Shown here one piece after another: positions 47,057 through 57,411 of a DNA stretch of 64,000 bases. The DNA lies in the NCBI RefSeq assembly GCF_001642025.1, contig NZ_LWHO01000008.1, positions 105,314 to 169,313 on the forward strand, read 5' to 3'. Position numbers and translations under genes: made by a program. Each line of letters begins with the position of its first letter. Position 1 is the stretch's first letter. Origin of the DNA: Cutibacterium namnetense. GTDB lineage: Bacteria > Actinomycetota > Actinomycetes > Propionibacteriales > Propionibacteriaceae. The notes under the pieces were generated by a model that saw nothing but the letters and a program-made list of their open reading frames with translations, was not told the origin of the DNA and did no database searches.

Positions 47057-48556
47057 TCAGTCGCTGCTCTGTTCCATCTCAGTCTCAAACCTCCCCATAC
47101 GACGAAGAGTCGACTCCTTGCCCAGAATCTCCATCGCTTCGAACAGCGGCGGAGACACCCGCGAACCGGTCACGGCCACCCGCACCGGCGCAAAGGCCAG
47201 GCGCGGTTTGATGCCCATCTCGTCGCACAGTCGGGCGCGCAGGGCAGTTTGGATAGTGTCGGCGGAGAAATCGTCAAGTCCGTTGAGCACCTCAACGGCG
47301 GCATGCTGGATGTCGTCGGCTCCTGGCTTGAGCTTGGCCACGGAGTCCCCGTCGAAGACCAGGGCGTCGTCGTCGATCAGTAAGAAGGCGAGCTTGGGTA
47401 GGGCCTCGGACAGCAGCGTCAATCTTTCACGAACCAGCGGCATCGCAGCCTGGATGACGCAACGATCTTCCTGGGTCAAATCACGACCCAGCACTTGTCG
47501 CGCCTGGCCCATCCGGTCGGCGTACTCGAGCACACGATCGGTGAGGTCCTCGGCGTCAAGGCTGCGGATGTATTGACCGTTGAGCCAGTCCAGTTTGGTG
47601 ACGTCGAAAACGGGGCCACCAGTGGAGATGTTTCCCCAATCAAACCGGGACACGAAGGAGTCGAAGTCCTCCATCTCCTGGCCCTCAGCAACTGTCGGGT
47701 AGGCCAGCAACTGAAGGAAATTACGCAACGCCTCCGGCAGATAGCCTTGCTCGCGGAACCACATCAACCGGGCGGCCGGGTTCTTGCGCTTAGAAATCTT
47801 GGATTTGTCAGTATTGCGCAGCAGTGGCATGTGAGCGAACTTCGGCGCCTCCCATCCCAGCCACTTGTAGAGCAACAGATGTTTGGGCGTCGAAGAAATC
47901 CATTCCTCGCCGCGTACGACGGTATCGATGCCCATCAGATGGTCATCGACGACGACGGCCATGTGATATGTCGGAAATCCGTCAGCCTTAAGGATCACCT
48001 GATCGTCAGGGCGAGGAGCGCGCACCGTTCCCCGGATGAGGTCATCAAATTCCAGATCGACATCTTCAGGAATAAGCATCCGAACCACCGGGGTCTCAGT
48101 GAAACCCGGCAACTTGGCCCTTTCTTCTTTCGACATCCCCAGACACATCCGGTCGTAGCCGGTCTCCGGTGACTTCGCCGCGGCGCGCTCTTCACGCAAC
48201 TGCTTGAGCCTGTCCTGGGAACACCAACAGCGATAGGCGTGACCAGATTCGATGAGCTTCTCAACGAGCGGTTTGTATGTATCCAACCGCTCAGATTGTT
48301 TGTACGGCTCGTACGGGCCACCGACGAGCGGGGACTCATCAGGAGTCAGCCCCAACCACTCGAGCGTCTGATAAATCTGATCTTCCGAATCCACCACCAG
48401 ACGATTGCGGTCGGTATCCTCAATGCGCAGCACGAACTGACCACCAGTACGCTGCGCCCACGCTTTGTCGAACAAGGCCATGTAGGCCGTGCCGACGTGA
48501 GGGTCACCAGTGGGCGAAGGGGCAACGCGCGTGCGCGCGGGATGCAAGTCAATCAT
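47057..48556 (-). CDS. gltX: Glutamyl-tRNA synthetase
   Basis: A class I synthetase of 499 residues that charges tRNA-Glu. The HIGH-type motif is SPTGDPHVGTAY near residue 13 and the KMSKS-type motif is KISKRK (in DKSKISKRKNP) near residue 255. The C-terminal anticodon-binding domain is alpha-helical. The zinc-cysteine site resembles CWCSQDRLKQLR. It is divergent from glnS, with only 53 bases between the two starts. Confidence 0.97.
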   Translation of the reverse strand: MIDLHPARTRVAPSPTGDPHVGTAYMALFDKAWAQRTGGQFVLRIEDTDRNRLVVDSEDQIYQTLEWLGLTPDESPLVGGPYEPYKQSERLDTYKPLVEKLIESGHAYRCWCSQDRLKQLREERAAAKSPETGYDRMCLGMSKEERAKLPGFTETPVVRMLIPEDVDLEFDDLIRGTVRAPRPDDQVILKADGFPTYHMAVVVDDHLMGIDTVVRGEEWISSTPKHLLLYKWLGWEAPKFAHMPLLRNTDKSKISKRKNPAARLMWFREQGYLPEALRNFLQLLAYPTVAEGQEMEDFDSFVSRFDWGNISTGGPVFDVTKLDWLNGQYIRSLDAEDLTDRVLEYADRMGQARQVLGRDLTQEDRCVIQAAMPLVRERLTLLSEALPKLAFLLIDDDALVFDGDSVAKLKPGADDIQHAAVEVLNGLDDFSADTIQTALRARLCDEMGIKPRLAFAPVRVAVTGSRVSPPLFEAMEILGKESTLRRMGRFETEMEQSSD

Positions 48557-48609
48557 GATGGCATGAAGTCTATCGGGATCCGCTGACAGACTCCGGTAAG
48601 GTTTCGGCC

Positions 48610-50307
48610 ATGGCAGAACCTACTGGAAACCCGGCTGAGTCCGGTTCGGACTTCATTCATCAGGTTGTTCGCGCGGACATCGAACAGGGCACTTACAACG
48701 GCCGCGTCCAGACCCGGTTCCCACCTGAGCCTAACGGCTATCTCCACATTGGCCACGCCAAGGCCATCGTCACCGATTTCGGCGTTGCCGAGGACTTCGA
48801 CGGCATCTGCAACCTGAGGCTTGATGATACTAATCCAGGCACTGAGGAAACCGAGTACGTCGAATCGATCATTGCGGACATTGAGTGGTTGGGCTACTCC
48901 CCCGCCCAGGTTGTCCACGCCTCTGACTACTTCGGGCAGCTTTACGAGTGGGCGAAATACCTCGTACGCGAGGGGCTGGCTTACGTTGACGACCAATCCC
49001 CCGAGACTATCCGTGAGCAGCGCGGCGGCTACGGCAAGCCGGGCATTGAAAGCCCCTATCGCGACCGCCCTGCCGAAGAGTCCCTTGACCTGCTAGAGCG
49101 GATGCGTATCGGGGAATTCCCCGACGGTTCCCGCTGCCTGCGCGCCCGCATCGACATGCAAGCCGAAAACATGTGGCTGCGCGACCCAGTTATGTATCGG
49201 ATCCGCCACCAAGCCCATCACTCCACCGGTACCGAGTGGTGCATCTACCCCACCTACGACTGGGCGCATGGCCAGTCTGACGCCATTGAGGGCGTGACTC
49301 ATTCACTGTGCTCTCTGGAGTTCAACAGTCATCGTCCGCTCTATGATTGGTTCCTTTCCCACCTACCCCTGGATGGCCCTGCGCCCAAGCAGCGCGAATT
49401 CGCCCGTCTCGAATTGACCCATACCATTACTTCAAAGCGCAGGCTCAAGTCCTTGGTAACCAACGGTGTCGTTGACGGATGGGATGACCCGCGCATGCCC
49501 ACCTTGCGCGGTATGCGTCGTCGTGGCTACCCGGCGGCGGCCATTCGAGCTTTCTGCCAGGCCGTCGGCACTACCAAAAACAATTCGGTCAAGGCCATTG
49601 AGGAGTTCGAGTCCTTCGTGCGCCGCGAGCTCAACGCCACCGCCCAGCGACGGATGGCTGTGTTGCACCCCCTCAAGCTTGTCCTTGACGGTTGGCCGAC
49701 CGACGACAACGGAAACCCGGTGGTGGAATGGTTCGAGCTCGTCAATAATCCGGAAAACCCTGACGACGGCACCCGTCGCGTTCCTTTCACCGGTGAACTC
49801 TGGATTGAAGCCGATGATTTCCGCGAGGATCCTCCTCGCAAGTTCTTCCGCCTCTCCCCCGGACGTGAGGTGCGCCTGCGCGGCGCCTACCTGGTGACGG
49901 CTACTGACGTCGTCAAGAATCCGGACGGAACCATTGCTGAGGTCCATGCCAGTTACGACCCGGAATCGCGCGGAGGGACCGCCCCTGACGGCCGCAAGGT
50001 GAAATCGACGATGCACTGGGTTTCAGCTGCCCATGCCATTCCCGTGACCGTCAACCTGTACGACCGCTTGTTCAGCGCTGAGATTCCTGGGTCGCAGACC
50101 GGAGAAGCCCTTGATGATCTCAACCCGCATTCGCGTGAAACTCTCACCGAGGTCATGGCAGAACCCGCCCTGGCCGATGTAGCTGCGGGCGAGGTCGTGC
50201 AGTTCGAGAGACTGGGATACTTCGCTGCGGATGGCGTCGCTACCGTGTTCCATCGCACCGTCGGTCTGCGTGACGAATGGGCCCAGCTGCAGAAGCGCCA
50301 GGCCTGA
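48610..50307 (+). CDS. glnS: Glutaminyl-tRNA synthetase
   Basis: A 565-residue class I synthetase. PPEPNGYLHIGHAKAI is the HIGH motif; the KMSKS equivalent is ITSKRRLK; the two beta-barrel anticodon-binding domains fill the C-terminal half (ATAQRRMAVLHPLKLV onward). Most actinobacteria lack GlnRS and make Gln-tRNA through GatCAB, so this gene is notable; propionibacteria are among the exceptions. A nucleotidase-family gene follows after seven bases. Confidence 0.96.
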   Translation: MAEPTGNPAESGSDFIHQVVRADIEQGTYNGRVQTRFPPEPNGYLHIGHAKAIVTDFGVAEDFDGICNLRLDDTNPGTEETEYVESIIADIEWLGYSPAQVVHASDYFGQLYEWAKYLVREGLAYVDDQSPETIREQRGGYGKPGIESPYRDRPAEESLDLLERMRIGEFPDGSRCLRARIDMQAENMWLRDPVMYRIRHQAHHSTGTEWCIYPTYDWAHGQSDAIEGVTHSLCSLEFNSHRPLYDWFLSHLPLDGPAPKQREFARLELTHTITSKRRLKSLVTNGVVDGWDDPRMPTLRGMRRRGYPAAAIRAFCQAVGTTKNNSVKAIEEFESFVRRELNATAQRRMAVLHPLKLVLDGWPTDDNGNPVVEWFELVNNPENPDDGTRRVPFTGELWIEADDFREDPPRKFFRLSPGREVRLRGAYLVTATDVVKNPDGTIAEVHASYDPESRGGTAPDGRKVKSTMHWVSAAHAIPVTVNLYDRLFSAEIPGSQTGEALDDLNPHSRETLTEVMAEPALADVAAGEVVQFERLGYFAADGVATVFHRTVGLRDEWAQLQKRQA

Positions 50308-50314
50308 CTAGAGG

Positions 50315-52120
50315 ATGTTGATAACACCAGTCCATCGATGTGTCACCCAAGCGCCCCCTCATTTCGCATCCCCGTTAACAACCTCCACGGGTTCAGGCTC
50401 CGCAGCCAGTGCGGCGGAGCTGACAGTGTTGGCGACGACGGATATCCATGGGCATATCTTCGACTGGGATTACTTTGCTAATGCTCCCTTTCCACCTTCA
50501 GGTAAGGGGCGTTCCTCGGCTCCCCTGGGGGTAAGCCGGGTGGCCGCGATCGCGAAACAGGTCCGCACAGAAAAGGGTCCCGATTCCGTCGTCATGCTCG
50601 ATAACGGCGACACCATCCAGGGCACCCCGCTGACCTACCTTTCAGCGAAGCAGCCCGAAAGACTCGCCTGCGATGAAGTCATGGCTCGAGCCTTCAACCT
50701 GGTGGGATATGACGCCGCAAGTATCGGCAACCACGAGTTCAACTACGGGATCGAAGAACTTTTTCGTTACCGAAACGCTCTCAACGCTCCCCTGTTGTGC
50801 GCCAACGTCATTGATGTCAAGACTGGCAAACCCCTCACCCAGGACAGTCTCATGCTTACCAAAAATGTTGACGGTCACGAGGTGAAGGTCGGCGTAGTCG
50901 CGGTCACTACCCCCGGATCAATGGTGTGGGACAAGGCGAATCTGGTCGGCAAGGTCGATATCGCTGACCCGGTTAAGACCGCTGCTCAATACTCAGTAAA
51001 TCTTCATAGGGATGGTGCTGACGTCATCGTCGTGCTCATCCATGCGGGGCTCTCCGAGCACCAGGCCACTCCGGTATACAACGGCCTGCCCGAGAATAAC
51101 GCCACCGTCTTGGCAAAGTCTGTTCCCGAGATTGACCTGGTTGTCATCGGTCACACCCATCAGGACATTCCCGTCAGGATTGTTGACGGTATCTCAGGGC
51201 ACAAGGTCGTCATCACCCAGCCCGATTACTGGGCTCGTTCGGTATCTCAAGTGACGATTCCGCTGGATTTCTCCAACAACAAGGTGACTATCCACCACGA
51301 TCAGGTCACCGTCGAGCCGCGTTATACCCGCGATGTTGAGCAGGACACAGAGTTCGCCACCGACTCCCGGCTGCTGACCGACCACATGGCCACCGTCACG
51401 TACGTCAACTCGGTGGTCGCCACCTCGACAACAAAGCTGGCAACCGAGCGCTCGATGGTCGAAGACACCCCGATTCTCGACTTCATCGGCAAAGTCGAGA
51501 CCGATACCGTCGCCAAGGCGATCAAGGGTGGCACATATGACGGCATCCCGGTCATCACCCAAGTGTCACCGTTCTCTCGCACTGCGACCTTCCCGGAAGG
51601 CGACGTTAAGATCAAAGACATCGCCGGGCTGTACGTCTTTGATAACACTTTGGCCGGCATCCTGCTTACCGGTACGCAGCTCAAGGACTACCTGGAGTAC
51701 TCCGCGAAATACTTCAAGCAGGTCGAGGACGGGGCCACCGTCAATGCGGCTGCGGCTAGCGAGGGCGGCGACTATCAGGGCAAGCCGGTGTGGGACTACA
51801 ACTATGACGCCGTTACTGGGATCAGGTATTCCATCGATATTTCTCAGCCGGTCGGCAAGCGCATCCTGGGCCTGTCGTGGCAGGGTAGGCCGATCGATGG
51901 CGATCAGGACTTCGTACTGGCCATCAACAGTTACCGCATGAGCGGTGGCGGCGACTACCCGCACGTCACCGAAGCTCCGGTTGTCTGGGACGAGAGCCTC
52001 GAGATCCGCCAACTGCTCATCGACACTGCCACGGCGATGAAAACGATCGATCCGAAAGACTTTTTCGATCGCAACTGGTTCCTCACCACGAGCGGTGAGA
52101 CGTGGCCCACCGGCGGGTAG
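50315..52120 (+). CDS. 5'-nucleotidase / 2',3'-cyclic phosphodiesterase family protein
   Basis: A 601-residue metallophosphatase. Metal-site motifs appear in order: ATTDIHGH (Asp, His), LDNGDTIQG (Asp), IGNHEFNYG (Asn-His), LIHAGLSEH and VIGHTHQD. The C-terminal 5'-nucleotidase domain begins near residue 370 and ends with NSYRMSGGGDYPH. It would remove phosphate from nucleotides or cyclic nucleotides. The family is usually exported, but this protein has no signal peptide; a stop at 50309 rules out a longer N-terminus in frame. It lies seven bases after glnS. Confidence 0.88.
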   Translation: MLITPVHRCVTQAPPHFASPLTTSTGSGSAASAAELTVLATTDIHGHIFDWDYFANAPFPPSGKGRSSAPLGVSRVAAIAKQVRTEKGPDSVVMLDNGDTIQGTPLTYLSAKQPERLACDEVMARAFNLVGYDAASIGNHEFNYGIEELFRYRNALNAPLLCANVIDVKTGKPLTQDSLMLTKNVDGHEVKVGVVAVTTPGSMVWDKANLVGKVDIADPVKTAAQYSVNLHRDGADVIVVLIHAGLSEHQATPVYNGLPENNATVLAKSVPEIDLVVIGHTHQDIPVRIVDGISGHKVVITQPDYWARSVSQVTIPLDFSNNKVTIHHDQVTVEPRYTRDVEQDTEFATDSRLLTDHMATVTYVNSVVATSTTKLATERSMVEDTPILDFIGKVETDTVAKAIKGGTYDGIPVITQVSPFSRTATFPEGDVKIKDIAGLYVFDNTLAGILLTGTQLKDYLEYSAKYFKQVEDGATVNAAAASEGGDYQGKPVWDYNYDAVTGIRYSIDISQPVGKRILGLSWQGRPIDGDQDFVLAINSYRMSGGGDYPHVTEAPVVWDESLEIRQLLIDTATAMKTIDPKDFFDRNWFLTTSGETWPTGG

Positions 52121-52169
52121 GCCGACGCCCTCTTCGTCCGGACAACGTGGAAGAGTGCGATCATGGCAG

Positions 52170-53948
52170 GTGAAAGCCCCACACCATCGGTCTTGGAAGG
52201 ATGTAGCGCTGACAACCCAAATCGTCCCGCGGGATCCCAAGCATAGACTCCCGGCTTGGCTGACCAACCGGCGTTGGCCGGCAAAGGTGCTGCGCCGTGC
52301 CAGCACCGCTGGCCTCATCTTTGCCCTGTTCGGTCTATGGACGGCCTTGACGCCGTCGCTGGTTCCCCGGACGTGGTGGATGGTCGCCGTCGATGTGTGG
52401 TTGTCGACGCTTTTCGCGTACGGGATTGGCGGGTTCATCGGCCGAATCTCGCGATGGCTGGCAGAGATCACTCGGTTGCAGGTGACCGTGTCGACCAGCG
52501 CCGTACGAGGGATTCGGCGCAGTTGGTATGCAATCCTTACCCTCATATCGCTCGGAATGTTCATATGGTGCACCCGGCAACAACGCTCGGTATCCGACGC
52601 TGTCGGACTGCCGCGTAAGGTCTGGTTTGCACAGACCGTCGGGGTGATGACGGGCCTCAGCTTTTTTGTTGCAACAGTGCTACTTATCCGTCTTATCTCT
52701 CACGGCATCCGAACTTTGTACACCGGTGTGCACCGTTTCATCGCCCAGCCAGTTCTCGCCGTCGTCGTCGTTGCTTTAAGCGTGGCTCTACTGCTGTGGG
52801 CGACCAATAACGTCATCGTAAGGACCACCGCCAACGGCGTCGCCCACATCATGGCGCAGACGAATGCCGAAACGGCAGCGGGACGTACCCCGCCGACGTC
52901 TCCGTTGCGGTCTGGCTCTCCAGCTTCCCTTCAGACGTGGGACAGTCTGGGCCGGGAAGGTAAAGACGTCGTCACCGACGGACCGAACGCCGCCATGATT
53001 AGTACGGTCATGGGCAAGCCGGCGAAGGAGCCAATCCGGGTGTATGCCGGACTCAATGCCCAGCGTGATTACATCGCGGAGGCTCATGGCGTGCTCGCGG
53101 AGCTCATTCGAACCGGAGCGTTCCACCGCAAGGTGCTCGTTATTCAGAATGGCACGGGCTCCGGCTGGGTGGAGGAATGGTCTATGTCTGCGGTCGAATA
53201 TTTGACTCTCGGCGACTGCGCCACCGCCACCATGCAGTACTCCTACCTGGGCAGTGTTGGGGCCTTCCTCCTTGACCGCGAATCACCTAAGCAGGGGGCC
53301 CGGGCCCTGTTCACCGTCATCCATAATTACTGGACCACTCTTGATCCGCAGACTCGTCCCAAGCTGTACACCAGTGGGGTGTCTCTGGGGTCTTTCGGAG
53401 GGCAGGCTGCCTTTGCGTCGATCAATGACATGGCGTCGAAGGTCGATGGCGCTGTGTGGGTTGGCACACCCGGTTTCACCCCAATATGGAGGGGCCTAGA
53501 AGAGCATCGGCGCGACGGGTCTCCCGAAATCGTGCCAGTCATTGATAATGGCCGGGTCGTGCGTTTCATAGGGAATCCTCGCGAAATCACACATGATCAC
53601 TGGGGCGCCCCCTACCCACCGTGGAGTTCACACACCCGCATTGCGTATGTTCAGCATCCTTCAGACCCTGTGACATGGTGGTCCCCCGAGTTGATTTGGG
53701 CTGAGCCCGACTGGATGCGTGAGAGAGCTGGCAACGACGTCAACCCCCACATCCTATGGACACCGTGGTCAAGTTTTTGGCAGGTGACCGCCGATATGGC
53801 CTTATCAACGACGCCCCCGGGTGGCCACGGGCACAACTACCACCGTGAATTCATCCCCATTTGGGCTGCCGTGTTAGGGGGCTCCTGCAGCGACGGCACC
53901 GTGGCTGCGATTGCCAAGGCGATTCCCATCACGTCTGCCCCTCGGTAG
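52170..53948 (+). CDS. Membrane-anchored alpha/beta hydrolase (Abhydrolase_9 type)
   Basis: About 592 residues if GTG 52170 is the start (GTG 52095 overlaps the previous gene). The N-terminal half has four or five membrane segments (LIFALFGLWTALTPSLVPR, YAILTLISLGMFIW, VVVVALSVALLLWA). The C-terminal half is an alpha/beta hydrolase with the oxyanion stretch NGTGSGWVEEW and nucleophile elbow GVSLGSFGG. It matches the actinobacterial DUF2319/Abhydrolase_9 family of unknown substrate; lipid or ester hydrolysis at the membrane is inferred. Confidence 0.8.
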   Translation: MKAPHHRSWKDVALTTQIVPRDPKHRLPAWLTNRRWPAKVLRRASTAGLIFALFGLWTALTPSLVPRTWWMVAVDVWLSTLFAYGIGGFIGRISRWLAEITRLQVTVSTSAVRGIRRSWYAILTLISLGMFIWCTRQQRSVSDAVGLPRKVWFAQTVGVMTGLSFFVATVLLIRLISHGIRTLYTGVHRFIAQPVLAVVVVALSVALLLWATNNVIVRTTANGVAHIMAQTNAETAAGRTPPTSPLRSGSPASLQTWDSLGREGKDVVTDGPNAAMISTVMGKPAKEPIRVYAGLNAQRDYIAEAHGVLAELIRTGAFHRKVLVIQNGTGSGWVEEWSMSAVEYLTLGDCATATMQYSYLGSVGAFLLDRESPKQGARALFTVIHNYWTTLDPQTRPKLYTSGVSLGSFGGQAAFASINDMASKVDGAVWVGTPGFTPIWRGLEEHRRDGSPEIVPVIDNGRVVRFIGNPREITHDHWGAPYPPWSSHTRIAYVQHPSDPVTWWSPELIWAEPDWMRERAGNDVNPHILWTPWSSFWQVTADMALSTTPPGGHGHNYHREFIPIWAAVLGGSCSDGTVAAIAKAIPITSAPR

Positions 53949-53997
53949 CGGGCGGGTTATCCTTCGTCCCTCAGATGCACGACCGGCCAGATATACG

Positions 53998-54033
53998 ACG
54001 AGGCCCGTTCCCCTATCGGGGAACGGGCCTCGT
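53998..54033. terminator. Bidirectional terminator between the hydrolase and tuf
   Basis: A perfect 16-bp stem (ACGAGGCCCGTTCCCC / GGGGAACGGGCCTCGT) with a four-base loop lies between the convergent hydrolase and tuf genes. Confidence 0.85.
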
Positions 54034-54050
54034 GACGAGCTCAGATCACA

Positions 54051-55244
54051 TCACTTGATGATCTTGGTGACTCGACCAGCACCGACGGTGCGGCCGCCCT
54101 CACGGATAGCGAACTTGAGCTGCTCCTCCATGGCGACCGGGTGAATCAGGTGCACAGTCATGTCGGTGTTATCGCCAGGCATGACCATCTCGGTGCCCTC
54201 GGGAAGCTCAACAGTGCCAGTCACGTCCGTAGTACGGAAGTAGAACTGGGGGCTGTAGTGGGAGAAGAACGGCTTGTGCCGGCCGCCCTCGTCCTTCTTG
54301 AGGACGTAGACCTGGCCCTCGAAGTCGGTGTGCGGGGTGGTGGAACCCGGCTTGGAGAGAACCATGCCGCGAACGACGTCTTCCTTCTTGGTGCCACGGA
54401 GCAGAACGCCGACGTTCTCACCAGCGCGACCCTCGTCAAGGATCTTGCGGAACATCTCGACACCGGTGACGGTGGTCTTCTGGATCTTGTCGTGAATACC
54501 GACGATCTCGACCTCTTCGCCCGTCTTGACAACGCCACGCTCAACACGACCGGTGACAACGGTGCCACGGCCGGTGATGGTGAAGACGTCCTCAATCGGC
54601 ATGAGGAAGGGCTTGTCCAGATCGCGCTCAGGCTGCGGGATGTACTCATCCACGGCATCCATGAGGTCGAGGATCGACTGGGTCCACTTCTCGTCGCCCT
54701 GGAGAGCCTGGAAAGCGGAAATGCGAACGACAGGGCAGTTGTCGCCGTCGAACTCCTGCGAGGTCAGCAGCTCGCGGACCTCCATCTCGACGAGCTCGAT
54801 GAGCTCCTCATCGTCAACCATGTCGCACTTGTTGAGGGCGACGACGATGGCCGGCACGCCGACCTGACGAGCGAGCAGGACGTGCTCACGAGTCTGAGGC
54901 ATCGGGCCGTCGGTGGCGGCGACCACGAGGATGGCACCGTCCATCTGAGCAGCACCGGTGATCATGTTCTTGACGTAGTCAGCGTGCCCCGGGCAGTCGA
55001 CGTGAGCGTAGTGACGCTTCTCAGTCTGGTACTCGATGTGGGCGATCGAGATGGTGATGCCGCGCTGACGCTCCTCGGGAGCCTTGTCGATCTGGTCGAA
55101 CGGCGACTCCTCGTTCAGCTCCGGGTACTTATCGTGCAGCACCTTGGAGATCGCCGCGGTGAGGGTCGTCTTGCCGTGGTCGATGTGTCCGATGGTGCCG
55201 ATGTTGCAGTGCGGCTTGGTCCGCTCGAACTTGGCCTTTGCCAC
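54051..55244 (-). CDS. tuf: Elongation factor Tu
   Basis: The GTPase that brings aminoacyl-tRNA to the ribosome, 397 residues. [16 protein letters not shown] (G1), [14 protein letters not shown] (G2), [12 protein letters not shown] (G3) and NKCDMV (G4) are present. It is the only tuf in the window. It normally follows fusA directly, but here it is 3.6 kb away with two envelope genes between, and has its own strong promoter (55364-55393). Confidence 0.99.
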   Translation of the reverse strand: MAKAKFERTKPHCNIGTIGHIDHGKTTLTAAISKVLHDKYPELNEESPFDQIDKAPEERQRGITISIAHIEYQTEKRHYAHVDCPGHADYVKNMITGAAQMDGAILVVAATDGPMPQTREHVLLARQVGVPAIVVALNKCDMVDDEELIELVEMEVRELLTSQEFDGDNCPVVRISAFQALQGDEKWTQSILDLMDAVDEYIPQPERDLDKPFLMPIEDVFTITGRGTVVTGRVERGVVKTGEEVEIVGIHDKIQKTTVTGVEMFRKILDEGRAGENVGVLLRGTKKEDVVRGMVLSKPGSTTPHTDFEGQVYVLKKDEGGRHKPFFSHYSPQFYFRTTDVTGTVELPEGTEMVMPGDNTDMTVHLIHPVAMEEQLKFAIREGGRTVGAGRVTKIIK

Positions 55245-55363
55245 TGGGGCTCCTTCTGGAATGTCGCCCGCTTGTGCACGGGACGCGTCATGTGGATATC
55301 CCTGGGAGGTTCCCAGGAACGTTTCTGGACGGGCCCCCGACCAGAGGTCAGGGAACTTGTCCT

Positions 55364-55393
55364 ATTATTCTGCACCTGCCTAAAGATAGTCAA
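55364..55393 (-). promoter_or_regulatory. Predicted tuf promoter
   Basis: On the minus strand: -35 TTGACT (55388-55393), an 18-base spacer, and -10 AATAAT (55364-55369); each has five of six consensus bases. The leader of about 115 bases contains a CCTGGGA-ggt-TCCCAGG hairpin. This is the best promoter match in the window. Confidence 0.7.
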
Positions 55394-55512
55394 ACCAGGT
55401 CTGGTCCTACTGCTGGCCGCAACGCACCAGTCGCTGCCACGACGGCACGCCGAATCCATGATCCGACGCGCCGCGTGGCAGCGGCTACCTCCATCGTTAG
55501 AGGAAAGGACGC

Positions 55513-57411
55513 TCACCGTATATCGTTTTCTGTCCACTGGCGAGCGCCACTGGGCTCAGGTGGGTGTCCGCCCGACGGCGGAGGCACCGGGACACCAGTC
55601 TGGGGCGGCCACTGGCCTTGCGGCGCTTGACCCTGCGTAGGAATTCGGTACTGCCCGTTCTGGACAGCCTGCTGACGCGCGGCCTCAGCACGCTTCTTAT
55701 TCCATGCCCGGATGGCATCACGCTTGAGGTAGGCCACAACAGCAGCGGCGACAATGAGCACAACGATGATGACCGCAGCAACGACAGGTCCGGTCCGCAA
55801 GGTGCTAGCACTGGCGTTGAACACCGTGGATTCGCCGGGTGTCCACGTCTTTTCGGAGCTGCCATCATCGAACTTGCCATGATCGGTGATGATCTTGACT
55901 TCGCCCCTCGGCATCCAATCCAAGGGGGTAATTGCGATCATCCAGTGGTTCTTGAACGTCGTCGGCTTCAGCTCGTTCTCTACGACCAGAGGAGAATCGC
56001 TTCCCGAGTACTTCTTGCTGAAGGTGAAAGGGTCGTCGGCGCTCCCCTTGACCGTGAACTGGGTGGTGGTTTTCTCGGACTTTTGCTCGACCGACCAGTT
56101 CCTGACTCCCCGGGGCAGTTGTTTGACTGCCTCCGCGTTGTCCCCGAGGACGGCATTGTCGAAGGTCAGATTGGCCTCGTACGAGACCTCTTTGCCTGGG
56201 TTGAGATGTATCGTCGTGCTGGTCTTCTTGGTCTCCAGCGGCACGTCCAACGTCAAAGGCGTGTTGCCTCTGACGACTTGAGTGCTCGTCTGGCCCTCGT
56301 CCGATGGCGCAGAAGAGCTCTCATCCACCCACTGCGAGGGGTGGGTGACCACCGTCACCGGGTCCCCAGCGTCGCGGGAGCAGATGGCCGAGCAGGAGAC
56401 CTGACCGGCCAGTGACAGCGGAATCACGAATGACGCTGTCGCCCCAGTGCCTGGGTCGCTCTGCTTCGCCCGTCCGGGAGCGATCTTCAAACTGCCAGAC
56501 TTGTTGCCGAGAGCCTGAGCGACCCTCTTGTCGACCTCTTCCAGAGAGCCAGCCTTGATGGTGACCTTCTTGCCGACCGGGTAGGCCGACGAGAGCTGTT
56601 TTTGCGCATCTTCGGGCAGGTCGTCACTTTTCGCGTCAGCGGCCTCACCATTGCCATCCTTGGTGGCCTGGTCGAGGAAGGCTTTGACTTTGTTCTCCTT
56701 GTCGGCACCCCAGGCCTGCTCGGAGAAGTACCAGACGACGGCTCCGACGTCCTTGAGGCTCTTGAAGTCGAGCTGTACGACGACCTGGTCGAAGCCGTTG
56801 TCGGCCACGTGCTGGACGTCTAGTGGCGTCTGCGAGGTGAAGTCTTTGCCTCCGATCGTCAACGTCATGTTGTGCTCGGAGTCGAGGACGTTGCTAACGT
56901 TGCGGGAATCGACGATTCCGTCCTGTTCCAAGCCATCTGGCAACCACCCAAGCAGGTCCCGAGAGGTGAAGTCCTCCTTGCCGACCACGCCATTAACCAA
57001 CGGGGTGTTGATGTTCTGGACGTCAGACCTCGCCTCTTTGGAGCCGCCAATGATGGCGCGCACCTTGGTGAGATAGTCCTCGGGACTGGAAAAGTCGAGC
57101 TGAAAGGAGGCAACCATCGACTTTCCCTGCATGTTCAAGCCGTTGTATTTCAGTTGCGAGGGAACATGCTTTTTGATGCTTGTGTCGTAGACGCTCAGTG
57201 GCTTGGCAAACACCTGCTTGGCTTGGTCGGAATCGTCGTTGGTAAAGGTCACCGTCATGACCCGCGAGCCCGAACCATCGTCGTTGACCTTAAGAGTTGT
57301 GCCTATGACGGCACCGCATCCCGATAACACGAAGGTCATCGCCAGGCACAGTGCCACGACGCCGCGGCGCATCGGCGCGCTGAGACGTCGCCTGCTGATC
57401 GTCGGAGTCAT
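55513..57411 (-). CDS. Lipoprotein with C-terminal transmembrane segment
   Basis: A 632-residue protein. A signal sequence ending in a lipobox (FVLSGC, Cys near residue 32) is followed by LKVNDDGSGSRVMTVTF and a long beta-rich extracytoplasmic region. It then has a membrane helix (about 548-572, VVAAVIIVVLIVAAAVVAYL), a basic stop-transfer (KRDAIRAWNKKR) and a 45-residue Gln/Pro/Gly-rich cytoplasmic tail. The N-terminal fold recalls LppM-like actinobacterial lipoproteins, but this is tentative. It overlaps the preceding membrane protein gene by four bases. Confidence 0.75.
   Translation of the reverse strand: MTPTISRRRLSAPMRRGVVALCLAMTFVLSGCGAVIGTTLKVNDDGSGSRVMTVTFTNDDSDQAKQVFAKPLSVYDTSIKKHVPSQLKYNGLNMQGKSMVASFQLDFSSPEDYLTKVRAIIGGSKEARSDVQNINTPLVNGVVGKEDFTSRDLLGWLPDGLEQDGIVDSRNVSNVLDSEHNMTLTIGGKDFTSQTPLDVQHVADNGFDQVVVQLDFKSLKDVGAVVWYFSEQAWGADKENKVKAFLDQATKDGNGEAADAKSDDLPEDAQKQLSSAYPVGKKVTIKAGSLEEVDKRVAQALGNKSGSLKIAPGRAKQSDPGTGATASFVIPLSLAGQVSCSAICSRDAGDPVTVVTHPSQWVDESSSAPSDEGQTSTQVVRGNTPLTLDVPLETKKTSTTIHLNPGKEVSYEANLTFDNAVLGDNAEAVKQLPRGVRNWSVEQKSEKTTTQFTVKGSADDPFTFSKKYSGSDSPLVVENELKPTTFKNHWMIAITPLDWMPRGEVKIITDHGKFDDGSSEKTWTPGESTVFNASASTLRTGPVVAAVIIVVLIVAAAVVAYLKRDAIRAWNKKRAEAARQQAVQNGQYRIPTQGQAPQGQWPPQTGVPVPPPSGGHPPEPSGARQWTENDIR

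Noticed and set aside
54141..55640. 499-codon open frame on the + strand across tuf
   Set aside because: It is antisense to tuf, whose protein is unmistakable; long open antisense frames are common in high-GC genes with strong codon bias.
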